Shown here piece after piece: positions 46,726 to 60,116 of a stretch of 64,000 nucleotides of DNA. Origin of the DNA: Purshia tridentata (lineage: Eukaryota > Streptophyta > Magnoliopsida > Rosales > Rosaceae); contig QANT01001891.1 in the NCBI GenBank assembly GCA_003254885.1, positions 19,966 through 83,965 on the forward strand, written 5' to 3'. The translations under genes were made by a program, and so were the position numbers. The first letter of the stretch is position 1, and every line of letters starts with the position of its first letter. Below the pieces are notes generated by a model. It was not told where the DNA came from. It made no database searches and worked only from the letters and a program-made list of their open reading frames with translations.

Positions 46726-47984
46726 TAGCATGAAGTTTGGAACTCTTGGACTTCTTTCTCACTTGGAACATGCTGAAGCTTCTCCTTGTATATATAGAAC
46801 AGCTGGCTGTGTTACTTTTCTATTGCATGCTTCTTTCTCTAATGCACTTCAAGATTCCCTTCCATGAATGCTAAACTGTGGAAAGAATCATATTCTGCCA
46901 TAACCCATGGATTGTGACCTCCATTACTTTCCTTTGGATGATAAATTTCTTCTGGTAAGATATGGCCTTCACCGCTTAGAATACATTGCTCCATCAGCAA
47001 ATAAAGGAAAGAGATAGAATTACTTTAGCTGCATGAGAAATGACATGATTATTCTGTTTCACCAAAGAATGGACGAATTCAAGAGTATGCCATTAAGGAC
47101 ACTTGTGCTTAATACATTTCATGATGACTGATGATGAACATAGTATTAAGGACAACACATGCTCAGCATCTATCTGTAGTGTTTAAGCAGATGACATTAA
47201 AGGGAAGAGAAGCAAAAAGAACAATACATTTGAAAATGATAATTCCAATGAAATGCTGTGACAGGAAGGATTCATTGATGTTGCACACATGAAATTCAGG
47301 AATGTTATTAGTGTATTACCATTATTTGTATTAGCTAGGGCGCGCACAAGTATGATATGATTCAGATTAAAATCAACTATATGAGGTTGAATCGTAAAGA
47401 ATTCAGGTGGCATACATTTTCAGTCAGTACCAAAAACTTGCACTAATCATTAACATGCCAAAACCCACGAGTTGTCGAATTGAAGTGTAGAACCACAAGT
47501 GCAGAAGCAACACATGAGCATCAGAATATCACAACAAAATATACTTACAATTAGTTCAATTAACCAAATTTTCTTTTGGTTGGAGTTAATTGACCAAATT
47601 TAACTATACCAACTATAAATAAACTCAGTGTCTCAAACTTCAAAATATAAGCATAAATTAAACCAAAACCAGATGTCAAAATCAAGAATAATACCTGAGA
47701 ACCAAACTTAAGGGCAATCTGAGAATCAGGTGCCTTATGAAGCGTAGTCTTCAGCAATCACAAGCACCTTGAGAACCAAACTTAAGGGCAATCTGAGAAT
47801 CAGATGCCTTATGAAGCGTAGTCTTCAGCAATCACAAGCATCTTGTCAAGCACCTTGTCAAGCACCTTATCAATTTAACCAGTTCTGTTAAAAAACGGCA
47901 AGTAAGGCTGGCTTGCGGCACAAAGAATAAAAGAACCATTTTCAGCCACAAAGGACACTGCTTGAGCCAATGTGTAGTCAGCAG
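46726..47984. other. Intergenic spacer with a 74-bp tandem duplication
   Basis: Promoter side of the long RPSSP gene, then spacer. At 47697-47770 and 47771-47842 lie two nearly identical 74-bp units ('gagaaccaaacttaagggca' to 'cagcaatcacaagca'), followed by short 'cttgtcaagcac' repeats. Confidence 0.7.
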
Positions 47985-48206
47985 TCACCGCACTTTGTGA
48001 TTGAGAATAGGCCCTCTGAGGGCTGTAACTTGTGGGGCTGAAAAACGAAAAGGGTCTTTGGAAAATTGTTCAAGAGCGACGTGTAGATATTGGGTATCTG
48101 AGTGAGGGTTGTGGATTCGTCTTTGGTGCAAGAACGATGCCATTGTTGATAGCTTCAAAGGAACAAAACATACAAATTCAGATGAAGAAGAAGAAAGAAG
48201 GTAAGC
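47985..48206 (-). other. Possible decayed coding remnant
   Basis: A frame from an ATG near 48148 reads MASFLHQRRIHNPHSDTQYL and RGPILNHKVR then stops. A neighbouring frame continues downstream with ADYTLAQAVSFVAENGSFIL and CAASQPYLPFFNRTG before a TAA (about 47877). The composition looks coding but the frames do not join, and I do not recognise the family. It may be a broken gene or chance. Confidence 0.3.
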
Positions 48207-48236
48207 AGAACAAGAGTACGTGTAGTTGGCTGCCAC

Positions 48237-48645
48237 AACGGGGCGGGGCGGGGTCGGGTTTGATAATACTATCTCCGTCCTACACAGGGTCTCTGCGGGA
48301 TCCTATATTTTTTTTTTACTTTTTATTTATTTATTAAAATAATACCAAATCAATATAAATATATAATATAATATAAATAAAATACACTAACATACATATA
48401 TTACATTAAAACATCATTAAATTAAATTATAACACTATTAAATTTAAAAAAATAATAAAAATTATAATATAAAATTGAAATACAATTATAAAATTAATAT
48501 TATATAATATAATTATTAAATTAAACAGGTATACAGGGCGAGATGGAGCGAGAAGTGATATTATCATACTCGCTTAATTGGGGCGGGGCCTTGCGGAGCT
48601 TGGCGAGGACGGGGATAATTGCAATTCCCCTCAACGCAAGCATTA
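48237..48645. repeat. AT-rich block with GC-rich ends (possible element)
   Basis: The left end is 'gggcggggcggggtcggg' and the right end has 'ggggcggggccttgcgg' and 'gaggacggggataattgc'. Between them (48305-48530) the DNA is almost all A and T. The two ends carry related wording ('ataatact' / 'atattatcatact'). This pattern suggests an inserted non-autonomous element, but no target duplication was found. Confidence 0.4.
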
Positions 48646-49482
48646 CACACAAAAGATGCAAGACTAGTTAGCAAAATTGTGTCGGGGATTAAATGAACAA
48701 AACCGAAATAAAAAAAGAGGAATATAAGTTACTAAACATCAAATATTGTCTTCGACTACATAAATTTTTATACCAAGTAGCAAAAATTTGTAAGAGGATA
48801 TTTTGGTTTTGCAGACTCAATCGAGAATTTGTTCAGTCATTTTTACTTTTTTCTGTTTTTTCAAATCACGAACATAACAAAGTAATATCTATACTAAAAA
48901 TTAGTTATTTTTAAATGGTTTTGCAAGTTTTTAGTTTTTGTTTGGTTCTTTGCTTTGCAATAGGGCATGCATCTTATATGCTAGTTTTATTTCTTAAACC
49001 TTCAATGTGGGATTTGTGGATTTCATATCATACATGACCAATTGAATATGGGTTTGATAAGCAAGCTCTTTTTACAAGTTTTATTCCTGGAGATGTTGAT
49101 TATTTTGGTTTTATGTCGCATTCAACATCTTAATTATGGTGTAGCTTAATTTAGATCAGGTTTATACAAAGTTGATCATAAACTATAAGGAATTCACACA
49201 TTAAAAGCTAAAGAAAGCAACCCCATATGTTTATAGCGGACTTCATTGCTACAAAGTTTATTTTATTACTAATTTCACAAGGCATACATGCCATCAACAC
49301 AGGTTACCAAGAGTACCCCACAATGACTTTACCATGTAGCTAAAACATAAGCAGATAATAGATAAAACCACACAGATAGAGTAGCTAGATTTATTAGACC
49401 AAACCAGCAGATGAAAATAAGGCAACAAAAGCTATATAGCATAAAGTCCTTTGGTAGCATCAGATGGTTGTGAGTGAACATG
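48646..49482. other. Intergenic spacer
   Basis: 3' flank of the short RPSSP paralogue and AT-rich spacer; part near 49190-49460 matches the 3' flank of the long paralogue (45285-45500, shared 'ggcatac' and 'cagcaga' contexts), so the duplication covered the 3' region too. Confidence 0.45.
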
Positions 49483-50217
49483 TCATGTTCTTCGTGGCCA
49501 TGATGAAGTCTTTGCACTTTCCCTCAGGTAGTGCAGGGCCCTCTCCATGTCATCTGTTGGAGCGCTAAGCTTGCCATGATTGCCATCACCACCACGAATT
49601 AGCGGAAGTGCAGCCGAGGCCGATGTTGAAGAACGGCCTGGCCTACCCCGGTGGCCAACAGCGTTTATTGGTCCCCCCATGTCATGATCATTTTTGCGGT
49701 AGTAGTCATCATAGTTGTTGTCATTTCGGATTGTGTTCCCATTGGCCTTGTACAATGTCTTCTTGTTGTAGTCACCATAGTCACCATAGCCTGTGGTGCC
49801 ATTGTACCTAGTTTGTTGGGGCTGTTGGCGCCAGTCTACCCCATTGTGGCCTCTGGTGGGGAAATCATCAACTCTGCGTGGAGGGCTGGAAGGCCTACGC
49901 CACTTGTCATCAGCAGCATAGCCATAGTTTCTCTCTGGCTCAACCTCTGGGGGAGAGCTGTGCCTATATGAAGGTATCAAAGGTGATTGAACACGTTCAT
50001 GTATAATTGTTTCAGATTTTGTAGTATAGCTCGCTGGTTTATTGATGGGGGTACAACCAATAATTGTTCTTTGAGTCCCATCAGCATCAACAATGACTGT
50101 ACGGCACTCATCATCGTCAGTAGCGTACCTTGTTCTGCCCCATTCGTTGGTGTACAGAGGTCCTACTCCCTTGCCCCTAGAGTAACCTTGTTTGTAATTG
50201 TAGTCATAGCCGGCCAT
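49483..50217 (-). CDS. Unknown protein with RPSSP motif, short paralogue
   Basis: Not recognised by name. It is a 244-residue uninterrupted frame starting MAGYDYNYKQGYSRGKGVGP. It shares with the long paralogue DDECRTVIVDADGTQ, CTPINKPASYTTKSETIIHE, SPLIPSYRHSSP, NGTTGYGDYGDYNKKTLYK and the tail DDMERALHYLRESAKTSS. It has only one ADDKWRRPSSP unit, against five in the long copy, so the difference comes from expansion or loss of that repeat. It also has an RRGRPGR-like basic patch (GHRGRPGRSS). Conservation at both ends and variation in the middle argue that the ends are the functional parts. Hydrophilic, no signal peptide. Confidence 0.75.
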   Translation of the reverse strand: MAGYDYNYKQGYSRGKGVGPLYTNEWGRTRYATDDDECRTVIVDADGTQRTIIGCTPINKPASYTTKSETIIHERVQSPLIPSYRHSSPPEVEPERNYGYAADDKWRRPSSPPRRVDDFPTRGHNGVDWRQQPQQTRYNGTTGYGDYGDYNKKTLYKANGNTIRNDNNYDDYYRKNDHDMGGPINAVGHRGRPGRSSTSASAALPLIRGGDGNHGKLSAPTDDMERALHYLRESAKTSSWPRRT

Positions 50218-51469
50218 TGCTTAGCTTTGAGTTTGGAACTATACGGTTTGCTTTGAACTCTAGCTAGGACTTGATTCTCTCTTTGGACATGCATGTTGAA
50301 GCTCTCCTTGTACATATAGCTTATAGGACAGCCATATACATCACATATGCTTCTTTTTCTAAAGCACTTGAAGATTCCATTGGAGTTCTTCCATTGCCAA
50401 ATATGTTGAAAGAATCATATTCTGCAAATCCATGGACTGCGACCTCCATTACCTTCCCTTGACTGAGAAATTAAGACCTGGCCTTCACTGCTTGGAATAC
50501 ATTGCTTCAATCAGAAGAAAAAGGAGAGAGAGAATAACTTTAGCTACATGATAAATCAAGTTATTATTAGAATTGTGGCTCCAACAAGCACTTACTGAAC
50601 TTTCAGTAGTCTTATCCCACAACTGGATAAAGATCCTGGTTTACACTCTGGACTAATAAGGCTTGAGATTCTTCCCCTGAAGCTATACATCAAGGATCAA
50701 TTCTACCCTTTTGTCTAAAACCAGATTCTGCCTTTTCAAAATATCTAAAGAATCATGTTCTGCTCATACATGGATTGAGACCTCCATTAGCCACCTGACC
50801 CTATTATATTATTCCCTCTGTTCTGAGTTCCAAATACACCCAAGTTTCCTCATTCTTTTGAGTCTGTGATGGCGTCTTAATGTCGGCAGATATAGTAAAG
50901 AGAATCCTTTACATTCTTTAGAGATATTGTTCGAGTATTTTCATACTGGAAATACAAATCTCGGCCATATGACAAAGCTACTCCCCAAATCTGGGTGCAT
51001 GTCCTCAAGAATGAAAAGACGGTCAACATATTTACCAAAAAAAAAGAAAAGACGGTCAACAAGAAACCATTGTTTCACCCTCACACAGAAGGCTATCTTT
51101 GTCTTCAATTCTGGGATTGATTTTCACCCTAGAGAAGGAATCAAATATGCCATTTGCATTATCAACCCAGCTCGGCAAGCAAATAATGATTTCCAATGGA
51201 TATCATCATTATTAAAAAATAAAAATGAGGATAATACATTTTTATTTGGACCATTTGTGGTCACATTGAGATATTAAACTATTATCAGTATCCAAGTAGT
51301 CCTCAAGGGTTGAAAAAGAGATGTACATATTATCATGGTGTACAGGTGTAGATGTTGCAGCTGCACTTCACAGAGGTCCCTTCCCTTGTAAAGGACATGG
51401 ACCCTTTTACTATTTGCAGAGATTGATCCATCCTTCTTTTAAAGGACATGGACATTGCAAGTTTGCCAC
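50218..51469. other. Intergenic spacer
   Basis: Upstream region of the short RPSSP paralogue (similar to 46740-46930, including 'aagaatcatattctgc' and 'gacctccatta') and then spacer up to the PES-like 3' UTR. No gene supported. Confidence 0.45.
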
Positions 51470-51619
51470 ACAAGATCCAGTATTTGAAAAAAATGATCCT
51501 TCTTTCTGGCCATAAAATGACCCTTTGTATTAATTAGTAGAATTAGTACACAAACCTCTTCTGTGAAAAGTACTTGTACACTAAAAGCAATAAGACTTTT
51601 CCCCCTCAAAACTAACTTT

Positions 51620-54600
51620 TCAAGGCTCAAATGTTGGAACTTCATTTAGAGGGGAATACATTGCCCGATATACTGTTCTGTCAATAAAATTCCTATAAGG
51701 ATCCTCCTTCCGCTTCTTAATTAAGTATGCTAAACTTTGTTCAATATCAGATTGTATCTGCAGATATAGTTTTTTTGCATTTTCTTTGTCTTTCAGTATC
51801 TCTTCCTTTCCCTTTGTTACTATGGGCTTCCCAAACAAATAGTAATAACGGCCTGGTGATGTATTGGGCAAAACCCCTGGAAAAAAGAGGTCTACGTTGC
51901 CAACCTCCCCGCTTGTCTTATCCCTATAACCAGGGCACATGTTTTGTCAATAGAAGCAAATTCAATCTTGTGAATAACAATAACACGATTAGGATGAGGC
52001 AAGCATCAAAGAAACAAATGCATGGAGAATAATTACCTCAATCTTATAGCATCACGATTAGCATCTTTTATAGAGTCACTCAGTGCAGGGATCTTCTTTA
52101 TGTCATTGTAATCGAGAACCAACTACCACATCCAAAATAAGAACCAAAGTACAAAGTTAACTGCAGACTCGAAAGTCACTCATACACCATGAGGAAAAGG
52201 TCTTTGGAGAAAATTTTAGGAGAGAACAGTAGCACAAGCTTACGTTTAATATGTCATCTTCTCCTACAGCTGCAAATGGTACAATCGTTGCCCCAAAGCG
52301 TGCAGCCATTCTCACGAATTCCGGTTGATTAGGCCAGAATAACTTGTATTCTTCACCCTGCCAGTCATAGAAGCACCATATAACCATAGGAAACCAAAAT
52401 CATAACACATAAAGCTACTTCACAGAAACAGAGAATGTCTGTTAAATCTATTTGTATCTCCTTGGTGAATGAAATGAACCTACATGCAAGGCATATTAGC
52501 AAACTGAGGTGAAAAAACTTCACATAGGCATAGAACAACCTAGGTCACTAGACAACCTTATGCATTTAAATGTCCTAGAAAATTCCTGTTTGAAAATCAA
52601 ATAATGATCAGGCAGATTCTAGGAAATCTGGTAAGGAAGTTACCAATTTTAAAATATATGGTTCTTAAGCCATATTTGAAACTTGACACACCTTGAAATG
52701 GAGAGCCTCGCGTGCACCACCAGGATAGAGGAGAACATGTGATTTTGATGAAAGCAATTTGAATAGATTTTTTCCTGTGACAGGTACTGCACCAAACACT
52801 TTGAGCCAGTCAAAGTTTCCTGATCTCAAAAACTCCTCCGAGAACAATTCTGGATGTGCTACACCACGAACCATTATCTGCTTCTCTCTTAAAAATTCTT
52901 CAACTAAAGAAAATACTTCCATTCCCATTAAATTGTGATAACCCACAATTAAGGCAGGTCCTTCATTTGGAACTCCAGCAAGGCCTCTCACAATACTCCC
53001 ATCTTCCAAGGTTGAGAACAGTACGGGGCCACTAATAAAGCGTAATAATCTGCCATTCATGTATTTTAGTATCAGCTTTGGCCTCATATATTCCCAAATA
53101 TGTTACTGGATGAAACTTAGCATGGTCCAGGTAAGGTGAACGTGAAGCCCATATATGATGGATCTATACTGCAAAATATGCTCCAGGATCTAGAAGCAGT
53201 TTTCTTTCATTTTCCTTTTGCTGATTGGAAGGAGGTCATAGTTATAAATGGAGTGCTCTATAAACTCTTATAAGTTACAGTTGATTAAAAATGTACACAA
53301 AATTTACAGCCTTAAACTGTTGGATCCTAGACATATTTAGTACTGTGACTTTTATTTTTCCAGCTTTTCCTAACCTAAAACTCTTCAATCACATAGACTG
53401 AGTACATATCAAAAGCCTTCCTAATGTGCAACAAGAGTAATAATAACTATATAAGTTATAATAACAACATAGAACATTCCACTTAGAAAATATTTGGCAA
53501 GTAAAGAACATTCTATTATCATAAAACTTTTAGAACCCTGTACGTCAACCTTCATGTACGCTATAAATCAAATTTGAACAATAAACGAGATGAATTACAT
53601 CATTTAAAACATGTAGAATAACTTCAAAATAAAAAATATATTTTGTCATGATAGCCAAAATTCAAATTAGAAAAGTGGAATTACGTCATCCTAATCATGA
53701 ATGTATCTGAACTGAAAGATAATAATTATTGAAACTTGCTCGAGTTCAGTTCATCCATTGTTTGTCTACTTTCTTTTCTTCACCTGAAGGGTAGTTAAGT
53801 CACATTCCAGATTCCAGTGCACAGGACTAGTTCCAATAATTCTTATGTCTTTTCAGTCAGATACTAAAATTCATGTTTAGGATGACTGAATTCAGGTACT
53901 AGAATTCATGTTTATTCATGCCTGATAGTTTACCAACAAAGATTAAGATACAGAAAAAATAAAATGAAAAGAAAAATTGCTACATGGAATTACCCCACTA
54001 CTTCATCAAATGCATGTTTGAATTCTGTCATACTAGGAGCAAGAAAATCTGAGACAGCATCGCGCTTCCTTGAGCAACGGTATTTATAAGTAGCTTTTAT
54101 AACTGTCATCAAGTTAATGCCATCTTCCTATAACATGACAATAGGAGTGCAGTCAATTAAATCTGTGTTTCCACAAGGAAAAGGCACCCAAAAAAGGAAA
54201 ACTTCCTCTTGCACAGAAATAACAAAGTATGTAAAGGGGTGTTTAGGTCAAAACTACAGATTCAACAACGTTCAGGAAATGAAATAAAAACCATATACAA
54301 AAATCATATCCAGCAATTCATTGTGTGCACCTTGGTTGTCAATTTAACAATAATGTTCTACACCATTATCCAACAGACAGATTGAAGCCAACATACAAGA
54401 AAGCATTCACTATGATAGGTCCAATGATGTTACATACTTACATCTACTCAGTGTTAATAGATTATTGATCAAAATGATTAGGAGTGCTGATTTTCACATG
54501 CTAAATAGATGTCATCAGACTTTTAATTAATGTAGACAGCTAACATAAAATCCAGCAGCACCACACCAGACTAGCAATATACTGATATACATACATATTT

Positions 54601-57600
54601 TAATTTACCAGTAATAGGGTGTGTCCGTTGTCCTTGAAGTGACGAACTATACAATTCTGTAATGAGCTCATCAGTCGTTGCGCTTCATCTCGACTAGGAA
54701 CCAGGTTATCCTTGCCACTGAAATGAAAACTTATGATTTGTACCCCAAAAAAAAGTTCCAGCATATATTCAATTCAAAAAAAAAAAATCAAGATTTTACC
54801 AATTCAAGAGTAACATCCACATCTTCCACAACTATATGTGTTTGTAATTAATGTCTGTGCATATACATAATTTAAAAAGTCACTAGGGTTCAATATATAT
54901 CTTAAGTACCAATAGTACGAAAACAGTGTACAGAGACAAAGATGGATGTGAATTGCTTATAAAGGCTTGTCAAGGCTTAAGAAAGGGGGTGCTCTAGAAA
55001 AATAAGATAAAAAATTACTGCATGATTCTCATCATGAAGCCACCAATTATTTAAGAAAATGACAGGTGGAGCCATGTATTTCTGATTTGCATTCATAACA
55101 TAGTAACTAGAGATGCAACTCAAACACTGAAAGAACCATGGAGTTGAAAGGCAAAATAGTCATTTTTGCATGCAAATGAAGAGAGAACCGCATTAAGTCT
55201 AGTGAGTAAGAACCTAGCCAACACAAGTACTTCAGCTTTAACAGCATGGAGACGGGAATTTGCATAAGCAGCGGCTGATTTTAGCAGCTTCAGCTTCCAA
55301 AGAAGAGTGTCCTTGGGTATAATATCAGCCAAAGACTGAGAAGGAAATGATAGAAGTAAGTACACGTAGACTATAAGGTACAACCCTCAATCCAACTGAT
55401 TATTCTGTAGATATTTCAATAACAATAAATTATAAGAAAACAAAGCAATGATGATGTATGGAATGAAGTTGAAAAACACACAACAACATACCCCCCATTT
55501 TCTTGTAACTATTAAAGAGGCATGTTAGCTACAAATCTAAAATTTGACATCTGATAAGAGGGTCTCAACATAAGGACAGCTGAAATTTAGTGAAGTATCA
55601 AATGGTATCTTCTATGTATATTTGTACATTTAAGAAGTAAGCTGCTCAATATTACAGATATTTCAAATTTAAGAAATAAGCTGTTTCAGAGCAAAATGCA
55701 GTTGTCTTGAACAAGAACTGTATGTGCCACACCAACCGCTAGTAGAGGTTCAACCAAAGCTAGAGAAACAGATTTGTCATAATGTATGTATGAATGCTGT
55801 GAGAGATTTGCATTTCAGCCAAGATGAGCATCATTCAATTACTTTACCATTTATGATATATCAAAAAGAAAAAATCTGCTTTAACAGTCACAAATTAGTA
55901 CTACCATAATAGTGAGCACATGCTTCTTCATTGAGATTAATTACCAAGCATAGAAAGGTGAAATAAAATAACAGCTCAGGAGTAAATCCAGAAGGCTAAA
56001 TAAAATATCAGAAGTAAATGATAAGTGAAGCAACTATGACCAAATCAAAGACATAATAAGAAGAATGAAAAACAAATTAAAAACAGAAAAATATAATGCA
56101 GAGAGGGAAAGAACACAAGGTTCAAGAACAGAAGCACGTTTTACAGAGAGATATGGTAGCAAATCAGTGAGGTTGCGAGTCATTTGTGTAAATTTTAAAC
56201 TAGGAGGTAGCCTCGTTTCAATGTTAACCATCGCCATTTTTGTTGGATCACCTGAGGGAATGAAAGTTTAAATAACATCAGAATTCGTGTATTTGTCACT
56301 AAGACAAGAGAAACTTGAAACTGCAAAATAGTAGCCTCTGATCCTGATACACACATGAAGCATCCAGGAAAAATAACCTCCAAAAATTCTTAGAACAGGT
56401 TTGAACAAACTTAACATTCAATCTAAGATGCAGTTTAAAAATGTATCAAGAAAATTAATTATGCGATAACTACCACTATTCTTTAGTTCAAAAAAATCAC
56501 AAACTTTAATGTCAAACCTAAGACCTATGAATATAATCCTAATAACCCAATTTTCTATGAAACCAATCAAAATGGGTGTTCCTGTGAATGAAAATCATAA
56601 TCATATTGAACAGAAATTTAAAATATTATGTGCCATACTCTTTTTTACTCCTAAGATTAACAATTTAATAGTTAAATTATACAAGATTGATCATTAAGAA
56701 ACTCACAAGTTTCTTTGAACAGTAAATATGTATTTTCAGATGACCTAAAAGGAACTAATAGAATGAATATTTTTAGCAATCCTCAAAATATTTTAAGAAC
56801 AATATTAGCATTCAATTATAGTTTATAGGCTCATCATAACTATTATGAACATATTGACCACATTCGTTCTCTTCGATAAAATACACTGTAATTATTCACA
56901 TTAGCAATGCAGACTGTAAGAAATAGAGAGTGTATCGAGAAGTGTCATTTAATTACACAACTTCAGTTGGTGGACAAGCTCAAAACTAGTAAGGGTTCAT
57001 AACCAGACTTCTAAGAAGACAACAAGGTTGTTAGAAAATCAAACATTTATGCTTACAGAAGCAGCACCTTCAGAGGATAAACATTTCACATGCCAAAGTA
57101 ATACAGTAAATAATTAAGATAGTATGAAAGCATGGAGAAGTGCCAATTATCATTGACTTGTCTGATTTCTCCACAAATGTATCTGTTAATTAGACTCAGA
57201 AGCAACAAATCACATACACATAGTAAAGCTAAGAAGATAGGGAACTGTGGTATGTAATTCATCAGGCATGACCTCCAAGATGGGGAATAGAGGTTGGAGC
57301 TGAGACCTTTCAAATGATGTTGCTAAAATAAAACACCAGAAATGTCAGACTGACTTGGTGTATTGACCACTGGTAATAAACATAATAAGAAAATATGATG
57401 AAAAAACCTGAACTGTAAATCATAAAACCAACCAGGGTTGACAAGTATCAGCACTAGATCAATGGTAGGATTACGTGCAGCAACGGCAAGTGATAGGCAT
57501 CCTCCAAAGGAATCTCCTACCAAATAAATTGGCTTGTTTGGAGATGAATCATGCTCAACCCTAATAGTTTCTTCAACAAATTTCACCAGCCCTTAATAAA

Positions 57601-58682
57601 TGAAAAACCACTAAATTATTGATTAATAGTAACATATCAAATCAATAATAATAAAAATTATGCACACTCTCGAGTTCGACTCATAAGTGTGAGTGAAAAT
57701 TGTAAGCATGTGATGCATATATACATACATACATATTTATAAGGACATTTAAAAGTTGAGACCTTCAAATGGTGTTCGATCATTAACAGGAATATGCAGG
57801 CATCGAACTTCAAAAGCCCTGCATTTTTTAAGGAAGTATATATCAGAAGTTGCTACAAATAGTTGACCTAAATTACAGAGCTAAACTTGATTTGTTAACA
57901 TTACGGCATTTCTCTAACAATGACAACCATTATATGAGCGGAGTTTGAGCAAAAAAATTGCAGTTGTCAAAAATGAAGATAAGTGTCATCTAACTTACTT
58001 CCCAAGAGCTTTGTGGTGCAAAACGAGGCCCCACCCAGTACCATCCAGCCCTGTATGAATCAATACCAAAATGACTTTCTGTAATATACTAATATAGAAT
58101 TTCACTCACTAACAAAATCATCACAAAAGTTTCAGCCCATGAGAAACATAAGATACACAATTTTCATCAAGTTTAGCTATCCATACATATCCCTTATATG
58201 CAAACCACAGTACCAAAACTTAAAACCAACTTATAGATTATCATCTGTGGTGAGCATCATTTACCAGGCAAAAACAAAAGGATTGGAGAATCCTTTAATG
58301 GACGGCTGCATTGAACGGGGCAAAACCACCGGGGAGGCCCACCATCAGGCTTAATCATCTCCTCAGTTGCCTCAAAATAATCTTTTACAGTCTCCGTCCC
58401 ATACCCATCATCCCACAATGGTTCCAAACTTTCAAGAACACCATCCTCTGCCCTCTTCTCGTCTTTAACATTATGGCTCAACCACCCTTTTCCTTGATCA
58501 ATCAAAGGCCTACTTTCCTCCCTTGCCTCGATTGCAGAAGCTCCATTCACTACAACTGAATCTGATGACAGCACTGGTGAATCCTTATTACCTAAACTGC
58601 TAACTTGCACTCCACACCGAGGCTTATTCTCTGAATTTAACACAAAAAAATGTGGTACCCGGAAACCTATAACTGATGCCAT
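51620..58682 (-). CDS. Phytyl ester synthase 1/2-like acyltransferase (chloroplast), copy 1
   Basis: Esterase/acyltransferase of the PES1/PES2 group, which makes phytyl esters and triacylglycerol in plastoglobules during chlorophyll breakdown. Thirteen exons: 58265-58682, 57999-58050, 57763-57818, 57433-57591, 57218-57322, 56145-56251, 55214-55335, 54609-54717, 53994-54127, 52692-53049, 52244-52357, 52037-52122, 51620-51923; 707 residues. The N-terminus MASVIGFRVPHFFVLNSENK is a likely plastid transit peptide. The alpha/beta-hydrolase part has LLFLPGLDGTGWGL and the nucleophile elbow VGDSFGG (Ser about 203). The acyltransferase part has VGYHNLMGME (His about 459) and the DGAT-like LLYPGGAREALH (about 527-538) with ARFGATIVPFAAVGEDD. 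The end is FIDRTVYRAMYSPLNEVPTF. A second copy lies upstream in tandem. The junction of exons 5 and 6 codes FTMCDPTKMA. Confidence 0.9.
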
Positions 58683-60116
58683 GGTTTCTGCAAGCAATTT
58701 CAAAAGATTCTAGAGCTTTTTCAAGATTCACCAATTTAGAACCTTTTAAGCACTAGCACCCAGGAACAGCTTAGAAAACTACTAAATTCAGTTGGGCAGC
58801 CCTTAAACCACTCTAACGGATACAATCATACGTTTCATGTTTAGCATAAAATCTACAGGACGCAGATGGGTACAAAAGTGGAACTTGAAGCAGAACAAAA
58901 TTGCAAACTGGAATATATAGCCTCTAACACAAGTAAATCCTTGAGCTTTTATCTACTGTAAGAATAATTGGCAACAAAATATGGTAGAAACACATGTTAA
59001 ATAAATTTTAAAACAATAATAATCTGAACAAAAATGGAAATTACAGCTAATTCTTTGTGGAGAAAAATGAGAATGAAATTATTAGCTAATAATTTGGATG
59101 TGGTGGGCCTGAGTAGCAGAGAAAGAGGTGGGTTTTGTCCATTGCTTTTTGCTCTAACAGTTAATTGGCCACATGTCTAACCTGCCGCTTGGCTTTTGCA
59201 GTTTTAAGACAAAGGAAGCTTTATCAGTAACAACTAAAAGTTACATTACTGACATACTTAATAGCGAAAAAGAAAACTATATATATATATATATATGGCA
59301 AGCAACTATATATGTTACTTGGCGCGCTATATGGTTTGGCGGTTGGTTCTGTTCCCGTCTAGTACCCAAGCGTCACTCTCATTCATAATTCTAAATGAAG
59401 TGAGATTGACATCGCATGCAAAAACGAGGGTTGTCTTAAGTATGATTAAGAACTGAACCGAACAGAATTTTTAAGATTAGTCCTTTTTTTCTAAGTTAAT
59501 AAAACAAAAAAAGAAGATTTGTTGGGGTCCATAGTCCATACCAATCAACGGCTAACAAACCTTTATGAAATAAAATAAGTGTTCTATGACGAACTATGAA
59601 ACAAATCCTTAAGAGGCTTACGGATTTATTACTGAATTAAACAAATCCTTCAATTACCATATTAGGATGCAGAGTACATCAATCCATCTTTTTTATATTT
59701 GTTAAAATATTATTTAATTGTTTATCTTTAGTCAAACTAGCCCAAAAGTGCAATGTGAGATTGAGAGTGTCAAAATCTCACATGGACAGTTGGACCATCA
59801 CTTGCCATTCCTCCAAGTCGGTTTCACTCCAGAGTCCCAGACGGCACTACAAATCTAACATGATTTTCGTCTTTTTTCTGGGTACCAAGAAAATGGCCCA
59901 CGTAGTTAAAGCCATAAACCACATCACTCGTGACCATGGAATTTGCTTCTGTTTCGGTATATTTCACACCCATATTCCATTTCCTGCAATTTTAGGCTCT
60001 CAATCAAGCATGCACACTACTTCAGAAATCAACACCAATCTTTCGTTTAGTGGAATTTTGAAAGCTAGACAAAACTTATGCCTTTTAAAGACATCTAGCT
60101 TTTAATGACCAAAAGA
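58683..60116. other. Spacer between the two PES-like genes
   Basis: Holds the promoter side of copy 1. A frame at 59755-60105 (+) has no recognisable content. A short (TA)n run is near 59280-59296. From about 60117 the sequence matches the 3' flank of copy 1 (51460 onward), which marks one edge of the duplication. Confidence 0.5.

Noticed and set aside
52692-53100. Extending PES exon 10 upstream through EYMRPKLILKYMNG as constitutive coding sequence.
   Set aside because: The acceptor at ATGGCAG before 53049 joins exon 9 in phase to give GLLRF; the longer form has stops in the phase required.
59755-60105. 116-residue + frame between the PES-like genes.
   Set aside because: No recognised motif and no upstream gene signals; likely chance.
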